Origin: Clostridia bacterium
GTDB lineage: Bacteria; Bacillota; Clostridia; Christensenellales; CAG-138
Direction of reading: 5' to 3'
Assembly (NCBI GenBank): GCA_017388175.1
Contig: JAFOTD010000089.1
Coordinates: 1-59,863 of the forward strand
DNA: 59,863 nucleotides
The position numbers were made by a program, and so were the translations under genes. Position 1 is the stretch's first letter; the number at the start of each line of letters is the position of its first letter. The notes beneath the pieces are model-generated. The model did no database searches and was not told the DNA's origin. It saw nothing but the letters and a program-made list of their open reading frames with translations. Positions 16,414 to 24,775 of the stretch are shown piece by piece.

Positions 16414-16442
16414 TGGAAATTACGAAGGCGGTATGTTATAAT
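16414..16442 (+). promoter_or_regulatory. Promoter of the hydrogenase operon
   Basis: TGGAAA, a 17-bp spacer and a perfect TATAAT preceded by TGT (extended -10), 38 bp ahead of the first start codon. No obvious operator palindrome was found beside it. Confidence 0.7.
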
Positions 16443-16480
16443 ATTCGATGGTCAGGAATCTGAACTTCTAAGGAGGATGT

Positions 16481-16978
16481 ATGACGAACAAGATTACTGA
16501 AATTCCGTTCCGGGGAACGCCCGAACAGGAAGCCCGACTGAAAGAAGTCATCGCACAGTACAAAGGCCACAGCGATGCAATGATGCCTGTGCTGCAGAAA
16601 GCACAGGAAATCTACGGCTATCTGCCGATTGAAGTGCAAACGATGATTGCCGAAGGCCTCGGCGTATCGCTTGAACATGTTTACGGCGTGTCCACGTTCT
16701 ATTCGTGGTTTACGCTCGAGCCGAAGGGCGAACACCTGATCCGCGTCTGCCTCGGCACCGCCTGCTACGTCAAAGGTTCCGCCGATATTCTCGCGGAGCT
16801 CGAACGACAGCTCGGTATCAAAGCCGGTCATACGACAAGTGACGGCAAATTCACACTCGAAGCAACGCGCTGCCTCGGTTGCTGCGGTCTTGCTCCGGTT
16901 ATGACGATTGACGACGACGTCTATGGACGACTCGTTCCCGCCGACGTCAAGGGCATCGTAGACAAATTCCGCGCATAA
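16481..16978 (+). CDS. hndA: NuoE-like [2Fe-2S] subunit of the hydrogenase
   Basis: A 165-aa thioredoxin-fold ferredoxin of the NuoE/HydC/HndA type, passing electrons between the NADH-oxidising subunit and the hydrogenase. The helical N-terminal domain (LQKAQEIYGYLPIEVQTMIAEG) is followed by the cluster domain with Cys pairs in RVCLGTACYVKG and RCLGCCGLAP, the four [2Fe-2S] ligands. GGAGG precedes the ATG. It opens the operon, but the other three enzyme subunits follow only after six regulatory-type genes. Confidence 0.93.
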   Translation: MTNKITEIPFRGTPEQEARLKEVIAQYKGHSDAMMPVLQKAQEIYGYLPIEVQTMIAEGLGVSLEHVYGVSTFYSWFTLEPKGEHLIRVCLGTACYVKGSADILAELERQLGIKAGHTTSDGKFTLEATRCLGCCGLAPVMTIDDDVYGRLVPADVKGIVDKFRA

Positions 16979-16994
16979 TCGAAAGGAAACGAGT

Positions 16995-17333
16995 ATGACG
17001 ATCCGGGAGATGGCCGAGCGAATCAACGCCACCGTATATGCAGAACCTGATCAGCTTGACGAGGACTTAAAAGGTGCGTTCGGCAGCGATATGATGAGCG
17101 ACGTGCTCGCATTTGCGGAAAATCGCGACGTGCTTCTGACGGGCCTTTTAAACCCGCAGATTGTGCGCACGGCGCATATGCTGGACATGCGCTGCATTAT
17201 CATCGTTCGCGGAAAATCCGCAACGGATGAGATTAAGCGGCTTGCCGCCGAGAATCAGATCGCGCTGCTGGAAACGCCGCTGAGCATGTATGAGGCCAGC
17301 GGAAAACTTTACGAAGGCGGTTTGGGAAAATGA
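16995..17333 (+). CDS. DRTGG-domain protein (first copy)
   Basis: A 112-aa protein made of a single DRTGG-type domain (named after a motif seen near phosphotransacetylase and CBS proteins). Visible core: GAFGSDMMSDVLAF, then VLLTGLLNPQIVRTAHMLDMRCIIIVRG, and the closing ALLETPLSMYEASGKLYEGGL. No enzyme motif is present; a ligand-binding or signalling role is assumed for the family. Its stop overlaps the start of the next gene by four bases. A second copy of the domain is encoded four genes away. Confidence 0.8.
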   Translation: MTIREMAERINATVYAEPDQLDEDLKGAFGSDMMSDVLAFAENRDVLLTGLLNPQIVRTAHMLDMRCIIIVRGKSATDEIKRLAAENQIALLETPLSMYEASGKLYEGGLGK

Positions 17334-17758
17334 TGTCAGACGCGCTGCATTTCCATTATGATGTGGACGGAAACAACTTCACGTCCGCAGGCGAAGCCTC
17401 TGTGCAGATCAAGCGGATGCTGCGCCAGATGGGGTATCATCCCGATCTGATCCGCAGAATCTCGGTTGCGATGTATGAGGGCGAGATCAACATGGTCATC
17501 CATGCAAAAGGAGGGGATGCGGACGTGTATGTGGAGCCCGATTGCATTACGGTCATTCTGAAGGACGTCGGCCCCGGCATCAAGGACGTCAATCTTGCGA
17601 TGCAGGAAGGCTATTCGACCGCTCCGGACAACATTCGTTCGCTCGGTTTCGGCGCAGGCATGGGTCTGCCGAACATGAAACGATACTCGGACGAACTAAA
17701 GATCGACTCTGTTGTCGGCGTTGGTACGACAATCGAGATGAAATTCAGATCGGCATAA
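17330..17758 (+). CDS. RsbW-like HATPase (anti-sigma-factor-type ATP-binding protein)
   Basis: A 142-aa GHKL ATPase domain alone. The N box reads AMYEGEINMVIHA, the G1 box ILKDVGPGIKDV, and the G2 region GFGAGMGLPNMKRYSDEL. There is no histidine phosphorylation domain, so it resembles anti-sigma kinases of the RsbW/SpoIIAB type or stand-alone GHKL domains, not a full histidine kinase. Overlapped by the DRTGG gene upstream and followed after 9 bp by the sensory hydrogenase-like gene, so it is likely part of the same signalling unit. Confidence 0.85.
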   Translation: MMSDALHFHYDVDGNNFTSAGEASVQIKRMLRQMGYHPDLIRRISVAMYEGEINMVIHAKGGDADVYVEPDCITVILKDVGPGIKDVNLAMQEGYSTAPDNIRSLGFGAGMGLPNMKRYSDELKIDSVVGVGTTIEMKFRSA

Positions 17759-17767
17759 GGAGGAAAC

Positions 17768-19051
17768 ATGATCGTATACAAGCATTCCGTTTCGCTCGAT
17801 CCGGCAAAGTGCAAGGGGTGTACCACCTGCTTGCGCCGCTGCCCCACGCAGGCGATCCGCATCCGGAACGGCAAAGCTTGTATCAATCCGAGCCTCTGTA
17901 TCGACTGCGGAGAATGCATTCGCCATTGCCCGTACAAGGCAAAACGTGCGATTTTCGACGAATGGGATTCGCTCGATCACAGCAAGTACCTGATCGCGCT
18001 GCCCGCGCCGTCGCTGTTTGGCCAGTTCGCAAATCTGGACGATACGGATTATCTGCTGCAGGGTTTGATCGACCTCGGCTTCAACGAAGTGTTCGAGGTC
18101 GCGAAGGCGGCTGAAATGGTCACCGATTATACGCGAACCTACATGCATCGCATGGGGATGTCGCACGCGCCGTTTATCAGTACGGCGTGTCCGGTCGTTG
18201 TTCGGCTCATCTCGCTTCGCTTTCCGACGCTGCGCAACAAGATGGTTCCGATCTCGCCGCCGATCGAACTTGCCGGAAAGCTCGCGAAGGAACGCGCGCT
18301 GAAGAACCATCCCGAGCTTACGCCCGACGATATTCGCACCGTGTTCATTTCTCCCTGCCCCGCGAAGGTGAGCTGGGTCAAGAACACGCCGGCGGACAAG
18401 GAATGCTACGTGGATTATATCGTCTCCATGAGCGATATTTATTTCCGTGTGTTGTCCAAGATGGACCGCGCAAAGATTCCGGGCGTTACCTCGCAGTCCG
18501 GCATGATCGGCATGAGCTGGTCGTCCTCGGGCGGTGAAGCAAGCGCGTTGATGAACGACCATTATCTTGCGGCGGACGGCATCGAAAACATTATTCGCGT
18601 GCTGGACGATATCGAGATGGGGCATTTTCCGGACCTGAAATTCGTTGAGATGAACGCGTGTCCCGGCGGCTGCGTCGGCGGGGTCATGGCGGTGGAAAAC
18701 CCGTACATCGCCCGCGTACGGATCCGTGCGCTGCAGCGGTATATGCCGGTTGCGCAAAACCACGTGATCCTGAACGAGGATGAGCCGATCCCGAAGGAAG
18801 TACTGACGGTTGAACCCGGAGAGTACAGCTCTGCGGAAATCTTGGACGCCGACCGCATGCGGTCCTTCCGCATGATGTCGGAGATTGAACGGATCAAAAA
18901 CCTGCTGCCCGGTATGGACTGCGGTTCCTGCGGCGCTCCGACCTGCCGCGCACACGCGGAGGACGTTGTGCGGGGCGAATCCAAACTGGACGATTGTGTC
19001 ATTCGCATGCGCGAGCATCTGAGAGAGCTCGAACGAGACGACGGAAAGTGA
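17768..19051 (+). CDS. Sensory-type [FeFe]-hydrogenase-like protein
   Basis: A 427-aa protein with two N-terminal [4Fe-4S] motifs (Cys15-Cys25 and Cys44-Cys54 clusters), then an H-cluster domain. Putative ligands are Cys141 (ISTACPVVVRL), Cys197 (ISPCPAK), Cys298 and Cys302 (NACPGGCVGG). The proton-relay Cys of catalytic enzymes is Ala140 here, as in group C (HydS-type) putative sensors. The C-terminal domain has another Fe-S motif (CGSCGAPTC, with Cys410 further on) in place of the PAS domain often seen in group C. I infer a redox or H2 sensor passing a signal to the adjacent HATPase genes. GGAGG precedes the ATG. Confidence 0.85.
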   Translation: MIVYKHSVSLDPAKCKGCTTCLRRCPTQAIRIRNGKACINPSLCIDCGECIRHCPYKAKRAIFDEWDSLDHSKYLIALPAPSLFGQFANLDDTDYLLQGLIDLGFNEVFEVAKAAEMVTDYTRTYMHRMGMSHAPFISTACPVVVRLISLRFPTLRNKMVPISPPIELAGKLAKERALKNHPELTPDDIRTVFISPCPAKVSWVKNTPADKECYVDYIVSMSDIYFRVLSKMDRAKIPGVTSQSGMIGMSWSSSGGEASALMNDHYLAADGIENIIRVLDDIEMGHFPDLKFVEMNACPGGCVGGVMAVENPYIARVRIRALQRYMPVAQNHVILNEDEPIPKEVLTVEPGEYSSAEILDADRMRSFRMMSEIERIKNLLPGMDCGSCGAPTCRAHAEDVVRGESKLDDCVIRMREHLRELERDDGK

Positions 19052-19058
19052 GAGAGCA

Positions 19059-19388
19059 ATGACGGTTTCCGAACTGATCGAAAAAACCGGATATGAGCCG
19101 CTGCTGCTGTCCGACGGCGATCGTGAGATCACCGGAGGATACGCGGGCGATCTTTTGAGCTGGGTTATGGGGCGCGCCGAAAGCGGCGACTGCTGGGTCA
19201 CGATCATGTCGAACGTGAACGTAGCTGCGGTCGGTCAATTGACCGATTGTGCTTGCATCGTCTTTTCGGAAGGCGTACGCCCGGATGAAGCGGCCGTAAA
19301 CGCGGCGAAGCTGCATGGGCTCAACTTGCTGCTTTCCGAGCGGTCCACGTTTGAGATCTGCGCCGAAGTCGGCGCGCTCCTCAAATGA
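19059..19388 (+). CDS. DRTGG-domain protein (second copy)
   Basis: A 109-aa single-domain protein related to the one encoded at 16995-17333, with the segment GGYAGDLLSWVMGR, a strand-rich middle (CWVTIMSNVNVAAVGQLTD) and the end LLLSERSTFEICAEVGALL. It begins 7 bp after the sensory protein gene and overlaps the PHP gene by four bases. Having two different copies in one operon suggests a heterodimer or two ligand inputs. Confidence 0.78.
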   Translation: MTVSELIEKTGYEPLLLSDGDREITGGYAGDLLSWVMGRAESGDCWVTIMSNVNVAAVGQLTDCACIVFSEGVRPDEAAVNAAKLHGLNLLLSERSTFEICAEVGALLK

Positions 19389-20104
19389 GGACGGTCGCGT
19401 ACGATCTGCATCTGCATTCGTGCCTGTCTCCCTGCGGGGACATGGACATGACGCCCTGCAATATTGCGGGGATGGCGCATCTTTCGGAACTCGACATCGT
19501 GGCGCTTACGGACCACAACGCGGTCGATAACTGCCCGGCATTTTTCGCGGCATGCGAGGAATACGGGATCGTACCGATCGCGGGCATGGAGCTGACGACC
19601 GCGGAGGATATTCATCTTCTGTGCATCTTTGAAACGCTGAAGAGCGCGCTTGCGTTCGGCGAAACGGTCAAGGGGCATCGGATGAAAATCAAAAACCGCG
19701 TGGAGATCTTCGGCGAACAGCCAATCCTGAACGAACGGGATGAAAAGATCGGAGATGATCCGTATTTTCTTCCGGCCGCGACGGATCTGGATCTCGGTAC
19801 CGCGGTGGAGCTCGTAAAGGAATTCGACGGCGTCTGCTGGCCGGCGCATATCGACCGCGACGCGAACGGACTCCTTGCCGTGCTCGGGGCGTTTCCGCCG
19901 GAACCTGGATTCCGGATTGCAGAGCTGAGGGACGCCGAAAACGCGCACCTTGCCGAAGGACGCACGGTCGTTGTCTGCTCGGACGCGCACAGATTGTGGG
20001 AAATCGGCGAGGCGCACGGCACGATGACGCTCGACACCGATGAAACCGCGCCGGACGCCGTTCGGCACGCATTGTTCAAAAAGCTGCGGGAGGGAACGCT
20101 GTGA
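19385..20104 (+). CDS. PHP-domain phosphoesterase
   Basis: A 239-aa PHP-fold metal-dependent phosphoesterase. Metal motifs: DLHLHSCLSPCGD (residues 7-19), ALTDHNAVDN, the Glu in AGMELTT, CWPAHIDR and VVCSDAHR. The fold hydrolyses phosphoesters such as 3'-phosphonucleotides, oligonucleotides or histidinol phosphate; the substrate here is unknown. Proteins of this type occur next to DRTGG and HATPase genes in clostridial hydrogenase regions, as far as I recall. It overlaps both neighbours, so it is tightly coupled to them. Confidence 0.85.
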   Translation: MRTVAYDLHLHSCLSPCGDMDMTPCNIAGMAHLSELDIVALTDHNAVDNCPAFFAACEEYGIVPIAGMELTTAEDIHLLCIFETLKSALAFGETVKGHRMKIKNRVEIFGEQPILNERDEKIGDDPYFLPAATDLDLGTAVELVKEFDGVCWPAHIDRDANGLLAVLGAFPPEPGFRIAELRDAENAHLAEGRTVVVCSDAHRLWEIGEAHGTMTLDTDETAPDAVRHALFKKLREGTL

Positions 20105-20655
20105 AAGAACTCAGCCTGAACATCCTTGACATCGCGCAAAACTCGATCCGCGCGGAAGCGTCGCTGATTGAGATTCTGCTCGATGAAACGGAAACGACGC
20201 TCAGACTGACGATCAAAGACAACGGGTACGGAATGAGTGAAGAGTTTCTGAAAACCGTCGTCGATCCATTTTCTACCACACGCACCACGCGCAAGGTCGG
20301 TATGGGCATTCCCCTTCTGAAGCTTGCTGCGGAGCAGACGGGAGGCACGCTTTCGATCCGCTCGACGGAACGCGCCGTCGATCCCGTAAATTGCGGGACC
20401 GAAATCTCGGCAACGTTCGATAAGACGCATCTGGACTTTACGCCGCTCGGCGACGTGGTTTCAACGATCACGCTGCTGATCCGGGGAAGCGCAAAAACGG
20501 ATTTTCTTTTCCGGCATACGTTGCCGGACCGCACGGTCGAACTCGACACGCGCGAGATCCGAAAGGTCTTAGGGGACGACGTACCGCTTGACGAATACGA
20601 AGTCCTCGCCTGGATCCGGGATATGCTGACGGAGCAATATGCTTCGGAGGCTTGA
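20101..20655 (+). CDS. HATPase (GHKL) domain protein, histidine-kinase-like
   Basis: A 184-aa protein whose first 110 residues are a histidine-kinase-type ATPase domain: N box NILDIAQNSIRA, G1 IKDNGYGMSEE, F box FSTTRTTRKVG and G2 VGMGIPLLKLAAEQTGG. No phosphoacceptor helix bundle is present. The remaining 75 residues form an unrecognised alpha/beta tail. The start is GTG at 20101, overlapping the PHP stop by four bases. It differs from the RsbW-like copy at 17330 and may phosphorylate a protein encoded elsewhere. Confidence 0.8.
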   Translation: MKELSLNILDIAQNSIRAEASLIEILLDETETTLRLTIKDNGYGMSEEFLKTVVDPFSTTRTTRKVGMGIPLLKLAAEQTGGTLSIRSTERAVDPVNCGTEISATFDKTHLDFTPLGDVVSTITLLIRGSAKTDFLFRHTLPDRTVELDTREIRKVLGDDVPLDEYEVLAWIRDMLTEQYASEA

Positions 20656-20696
20656 AGATATTCAGAAATTTTAATTGAAACGAAAGGATCAAACAC

Positions 20697-21068
20697 ATGA
20701 AAACATTGGCAGAACTTGCACAGATTCGTGACAGAATGAAAAACAAAGTCGCGCTTCGGGAAGGCACCGGTGAGATCCGCGTTGTCGTCGGCATGGCGAC
20801 GTGCGGCATTGCAGCGGGCGCGCGGCCCGTTCTGAACGCCTTTGTGGAACAGGTTGCGGAGCAGAATCTCGGCGACAAGGTGACCGTCACGCAGACCGGC
20901 TGCATCGGCATGTGCCGCTTTGAGCCGATTGTTGAGGTTTTTGAAGGGGATAAGGAACGCGTAACCTACGTCAAGGTTAAGCCCGAAATGGTTCCCGAAA
21001 TCATCAAAGAGCATCTGGTCGGGGGCAAACCCGTCACAAAATATACCATCGGTGCGGTGGAAGGTTAA
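20697..21068 (+). CDS. hndB: HndB-like thioredoxin-fold ferredoxin subunit
   Basis: A 123-aa thioredoxin-fold [2Fe-2S] protein of the HndB type, found with NAD(P)-linked [FeFe] hydrogenases. Key segments are GMATCGIAAGARPVL and TQTGCIGMCRFEPIVEV, with Cys ligands in both. It follows the last regulatory gene by 41 bp with its own GAAAGGA site, and is followed by the NuoF-like gene after 15 bp. It is presumably an electron carrier at the NADH side of the complex. Confidence 0.9.
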   Translation: MKTLAELAQIRDRMKNKVALREGTGEIRVVVGMATCGIAAGARPVLNAFVEQVAEQNLGDKVTVTQTGCIGMCRFEPIVEVFEGDKERVTYVKVKPEMVPEIIKEHLVGGKPVTKYTIGAVEG

Positions 21069-21083
21069 CGGAGGAAAGACAGA

Positions 21084-22877
21084 ATGATTCGTACGCATGT
21101 ATTGATTTGCGGCGGTACGGGGTGTACCTCTTCCGGCAGCGTCAAGATTGCCGATTCGCTGGAAGAACAAATCGCATTGAACGGCCTTGCTGATGAAGTC
21201 AAGGTTGTACGCACGGGCTGCTTCGGCCTTTGCGCGTTGGGCCCGGTTATGATCGTGTACCCCGAGGGCACGTTCTACAGCCGCGTGAAGCTCGAGGATG
21301 TTCCAGAGATCGTCTCGGAGCATCTCTTAAAGGGCCGCGTTGTCGATCGTCTCGTCTATCGCGAGACCGAAGGCAACGAAAAGGTCGAGGTTCCGTCCCT
21401 GCAGGAAACCGGCTTCTACAAGACGCAGATGCGTGTTGCGCTTCGCAACTGCGGCGTCATCAACCCGGAGCAGATCGACGAGTACATCGCGATGGACGGC
21501 TATTCCGCGCTCGGCAAGGTCCTCACCGAAATGACCCCCGAACAGGTCATTCAGGTTATGAAGGATTCCGGCCTGAAGGGCAGAGGCGGCGCAGGCTTCC
21601 CGACCGGTATGAAATGGGAATTTGCCGCAAAGAATAAGGTTCCGCAGAAGTACGTCGTCTGCAACGCGGACGAGGGCGACCCCGGCGCGTTCATGGACCG
21701 TTCCGTTCTCGAAGGCGACCCGCATGCGGTTCTCGAAGCAATGGCGATCGCTGGCTATGCGATCGGCGCAAACAAGGGCTTCATCTACGTCCGTGCAGAG
21801 TACCCGATCGCGGTCAAGCGTCTTGAGATCGCAATCGGCCAGGCGCGTGAATATAACCTGCTCGGAAAAGACATCTTCGGCACCGGCTTCGATTTCGACA
21901 TCGAAGTACGTCTCGGTGCGGGCGCGTTCGTCTGCGGCGAAGAGACCGCGCTTCTGACCTCTATCGAGGGCAACCGCGGCGAGCCGAAGAACAAGCCGCC
22001 GTTCCCGGCGAACAAGGGCCTGTTCGGCCAGCCGACGATCATCAACAACGTCGAAACGCTCGCGAACATTCCGCAGATCATCCTGAAAGGTGCGGAATGG
22101 TTCGCATCCATGGGCACCGAAGATTCGAAGGGCACCAAGGTCTTTGCGCTCGGCGGCAAGATCGTCAACACCGGTCTCGTTGAGATCCCGATGGGCACCA
22201 CGCTCCGCGAGATCATCTTCGATATCGGCGGCGGCATTCCGAACGGCAAGAAGTTCAAGGCTGTCCAGACGGGCGGTCCGTCCGGCGGCTGCATCCCGGC
22301 CGAGTATCTCGATCTGCCGATCGACTACAGCAACCTGAAGAAGATCGGTGCGATGATGGGTTCCGGCGGTATGATCGTCATGGACGAAACCACTTGTATG
22401 GTCGACGTCGCACGCTTCTTCCTCGACTTCACGGTCGACGAGAGCTGCGGCAAGTGCACGCCGTGCCGCATCGGTACGCGCCGTCTTCTCGAGATGCTCG
22501 ACAAGATTACGTCCGGCAACGGCACGCTCGAAGACCTCGATAAGATGGAAGAGCTGTGCAAGTACATCCAGGCGAACGCAATGTGCGCGCTGGGTCAGAC
22601 GGCTCCGAACCCGGTTCTGTCCACGCTGAAGTATTTCCGCGACGAGTACGAAGCGCACGTTGTCGAAAAGCGCTGCCCGGCGGGCGTCTGCAAGAACCTC
22701 ATGCACTATGAGATTCAGCCCGATAAGTGCCGCGGCTGCACGCTGTGCGCACGCCGCTGCCCGGCAAACGCGATCACCGGCAAGGTCAAGGAACCGCATG
22801 TCATCGACCAGTCGAAGTGCATCAAGTGCGGCGCCTGCATGGAAGGCTGTAAGTTCTCGGCCATCGTCAAGAAATAA
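21084..22877 (+). CDS. hndC: NuoF-like NADH-oxidising subunit of the hydrogenase
   Basis: A 597-aa flavoprotein. Domains in order: thioredoxin-like [2Fe-2S] (CGGTGCTSSGS and TGCFGLCALG, residues 1-90); the NADH and FMN domain with GRGGAGFPTGMKW and CNADEGDPGAFMDR; an SLBB domain; a [4Fe-4S] domain with ESCGKCTPCRIGTRR; and a C-terminal pair of [4Fe-4S] motifs (CRGCTLCARRCPANAI, CIKCGACMEGCKFSAI). This is the HydB/HndC layout of electron-bifurcating hydrogenases, which couple NAD(P)H and reduced ferredoxin to H2. GGAGG precedes the ATG, and the catalytic subunit gene follows after 11 bp. Confidence 0.95.
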   Translation: MIRTHVLICGGTGCTSSGSVKIADSLEEQIALNGLADEVKVVRTGCFGLCALGPVMIVYPEGTFYSRVKLEDVPEIVSEHLLKGRVVDRLVYRETEGNEKVEVPSLQETGFYKTQMRVALRNCGVINPEQIDEYIAMDGYSALGKVLTEMTPEQVIQVMKDSGLKGRGGAGFPTGMKWEFAAKNKVPQKYVVCNADEGDPGAFMDRSVLEGDPHAVLEAMAIAGYAIGANKGFIYVRAEYPIAVKRLEIAIGQAREYNLLGKDIFGTGFDFDIEVRLGAGAFVCGEETALLTSIEGNRGEPKNKPPFPANKGLFGQPTIINNVETLANIPQIILKGAEWFASMGTEDSKGTKVFALGGKIVNTGLVEIPMGTTLREIIFDIGGGIPNGKKFKAVQTGGPSGGCIPAEYLDLPIDYSNLKKIGAMMGSGGMIVMDETTCMVDVARFFLDFTVDESCGKCTPCRIGTRRLLEMLDKITSGNGTLEDLDKMEELCKYIQANAMCALGQTAPNPVLSTLKYFRDEYEAHVVEKRCPAGVCKNLMHYEIQPDKCRGCTLCARRCPANAITGKVKEPHVIDQSKCIKCGACMEGCKFSAIVKK

Positions 22878-22888
22878 GGAGGGCGACT

Positions 22889-24631
22889 ATGGATACTGTT
22901 CACATGAAAATCAACGGAAGAGAGATCGAAGTTCCCGCGGGTTCCACGATTCTGGAAGCGGCGGAGCTTGCCGGCATCCGGATTCCGACCCTTTGCTACA
23001 TGAAGGATATCAACGCCATCGGCGCGTGCCGTATGTGCGTTGTCGAAGTCAAGGGCGCACGCTCCAATCCCGTCGCGTGCCTCATGCAGGTTGCGGAAGG
23101 CATGGAAGTGCAGACGAACACGCCCGCGCTTCGCGCATCCCGCAAGATGACCCTCGAGCTGATGCTTTCGAATCACCGTATGGACTGCCTGAGCTGCGTA
23201 CGCAGCGGCAACTGCGAACTGCAGGCGCTGTCTCAGGAATACGGCTGTGACGCGCACAAGTTCGAAGGCGCACCCACCGAGCCGGATATCGACGATTCCG
23301 CGATCCATCTCGTCCGCGATAACTCGAAATGCATCCTTTGCCGCCGCTGCGTGGCCGTCTGCAAATACAATCAGCACTGCAACGTCATCGGCGCGAACGA
23401 GCGCGGCTTCAAGACCCACATTGCAAGCGCGTTCGATCTGCCACTCGCAACGACGTCCTGCGTCAACTGCGGTCAGTGCATCAGCGTCTGCCCGACAGGC
23501 GCGCTCACCGAGCGTGACGACACCGAGAAGGTCTGGAAAGCGCTCTCCGATCCCGAAATGCACGTGGTCGTCGGTCCCGCACCGTCCGTCCGTGTACAGC
23601 TCGGCGAAGAATTCGGCATGCCGATCGGCACGAACGTCGAAGGCAAGCTGATCGCGGCGCTGCGCCGTCTCGGCTTCGATAAGGTCTTCGATGTCGACAA
23701 TGCGGCGGACGTGACCATTATGGAAGAGGGCACCGAGCTGATCGGCCGTCTCAAGAACGGCGGCAAGCTCCCGCTGATCACGAGCTGCAGCCCCGGCTGG
23801 ATCAAGTTCTGCGAGCACTACTATCCGGAATTCATTCCGAACCTGTCCACCTGCAAATCGCCGCAAGGCATGTTCGGCGCACTCGTAAAGTCCTACTATG
23901 CCGAGAAGATGGGCATCGACCCGAAGAAGATCTTCGTCGTTTCCATCATGCCATGCACCGCGAAGAAGTTCGAGGTACAGCGTCCCGAGCTCGGCACGGA
24001 AGGCAGACCGGACGTCGACGTATCCCTCACCACGCGTGAGCTTGCGCGCATGATCCGTCGCGCGGGCATCAAGTTCGCGGAGCTGCCCGATGAGGTCTGC
24101 GACCCGATGCTGGGTCAGGCTTCCGGCGCAGGTCACATCTTCGGCGCGACCGGCGGCGTTATGGAAGCTGCTCTGCGTACCGCGTACGAACTCGTCACCG
24201 GCAAGACGCTTGAGAAGGTCGATTTCCATGCGGTTCGCGGCACCGAAGCGATCAAGGAAGCGGAGTACGATCTCAACGGCGTCAAGGTGCGCGTTGCGGT
24301 CACCAGCGGCCTCGAGAATGCAAGAAAGCTCCTCGACATGATCAAGAACGGCGAGAAGCAGTATGAGTTCGTCGAAGTCATGGCTTGCCCCGGCGGCTGC
24401 GTCAACGGCGGCGGTCAGCCGATTCAGCCCGGTTCCGTCCGCAACTTCGTCGACCTGCGTGCAAAGCGTGCGGCGGGCCTCTACGGCGAGGATGCCAACA
24501 TGCCTCTCAGAAAGAGCCACGAGAATCCGGAAGTCCAGGCGCTGTATCGCGATTACCTCGGCGAGCCGAACAGCCACAAGGCGCACGAGCTTCTGCACAC
24601 GCACTACACCGAGCGCGGTCTGTACAAATAA
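22889..24631 (+). CDS. hndD: Catalytic [FeFe] hydrogenase subunit
   Basis: A 580-aa group A-type [FeFe] hydrogenase. N-terminal [2Fe-2S] (Cys36, 47, 50, 64), a His-ligated [4Fe-4S] (His96, Cys100, 103, 109), two [4Fe-4S] (Cys148-158 and Cys191-201), then the H-cluster domain with LITSCSPGW (299-304 region), SIMPCTAKKFE (Cys356) and EVMACPGGCVNGGGQP (Cys500, Cys504), and the small-subunit-like tail NPEVQALYRDYLGEP. The first motif reads TSCSPGW where many enzymes have TSCCPxW. Maturases HydE, HydF and HydG are not in the window. With the NuoE-, HndB- and NuoF-like proteins it should form a soluble, probably bifurcating hydrogenase. It ends the operon. Confidence 0.95.
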   Translation: MDTVHMKINGREIEVPAGSTILEAAELAGIRIPTLCYMKDINAIGACRMCVVEVKGARSNPVACLMQVAEGMEVQTNTPALRASRKMTLELMLSNHRMDCLSCVRSGNCELQALSQEYGCDAHKFEGAPTEPDIDDSAIHLVRDNSKCILCRRCVAVCKYNQHCNVIGANERGFKTHIASAFDLPLATTSCVNCGQCISVCPTGALTERDDTEKVWKALSDPEMHVVVGPAPSVRVQLGEEFGMPIGTNVEGKLIAALRRLGFDKVFDVDNAADVTIMEEGTELIGRLKNGGKLPLITSCSPGWIKFCEHYYPEFIPNLSTCKSPQGMFGALVKSYYAEKMGIDPKKIFVVSIMPCTAKKFEVQRPELGTEGRPDVDVSLTTRELARMIRRAGIKFAELPDEVCDPMLGQASGAGHIFGATGGVMEAALRTAYELVTGKTLEKVDFHAVRGTEAIKEAEYDLNGVKVRVAVTSGLENARKLLDMIKNGEKQYEFVEVMACPGGCVNGGGQPIQPGSVRNFVDLRAKRAAGLYGEDANMPLRKSHENPEVQALYRDYLGEPNSHKAHELLHTHYTERGLYK

Positions 24632-24648
24632 TCATTATCGACAAAGAG

Positions 24649-24675
24649 GGCGGGAGAGCGATCTCCCGCCTTTTT
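24649..24675 (+). terminator. Terminator of the hydrogenase operon
   Basis: A perfect 9-bp stem (24649-24657 with 24662-24670), GCGA loop and a T5 run, 18 bp after the last stop. The stem core recurs after the next gene. Confidence 0.9.
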
Positions 24676-24775
24676 GACTGAGATGACGGTTTCCGACTTG
24701 ACGAAGGCCGCGTTCGCGTGATATCTTTATAATAAGAATAGAGGCACGCACTTTCGCATTTGACAGAGGCTTATT

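Noticed and set aside
24676..24775. Clear promoter or phosphate box for the Na/Pi transporter
   Set aside because: TATAAT at 24728 and TTGACG at 24698 are 24 bp apart, too far for one promoter, and no Pho-box repeats are seen.
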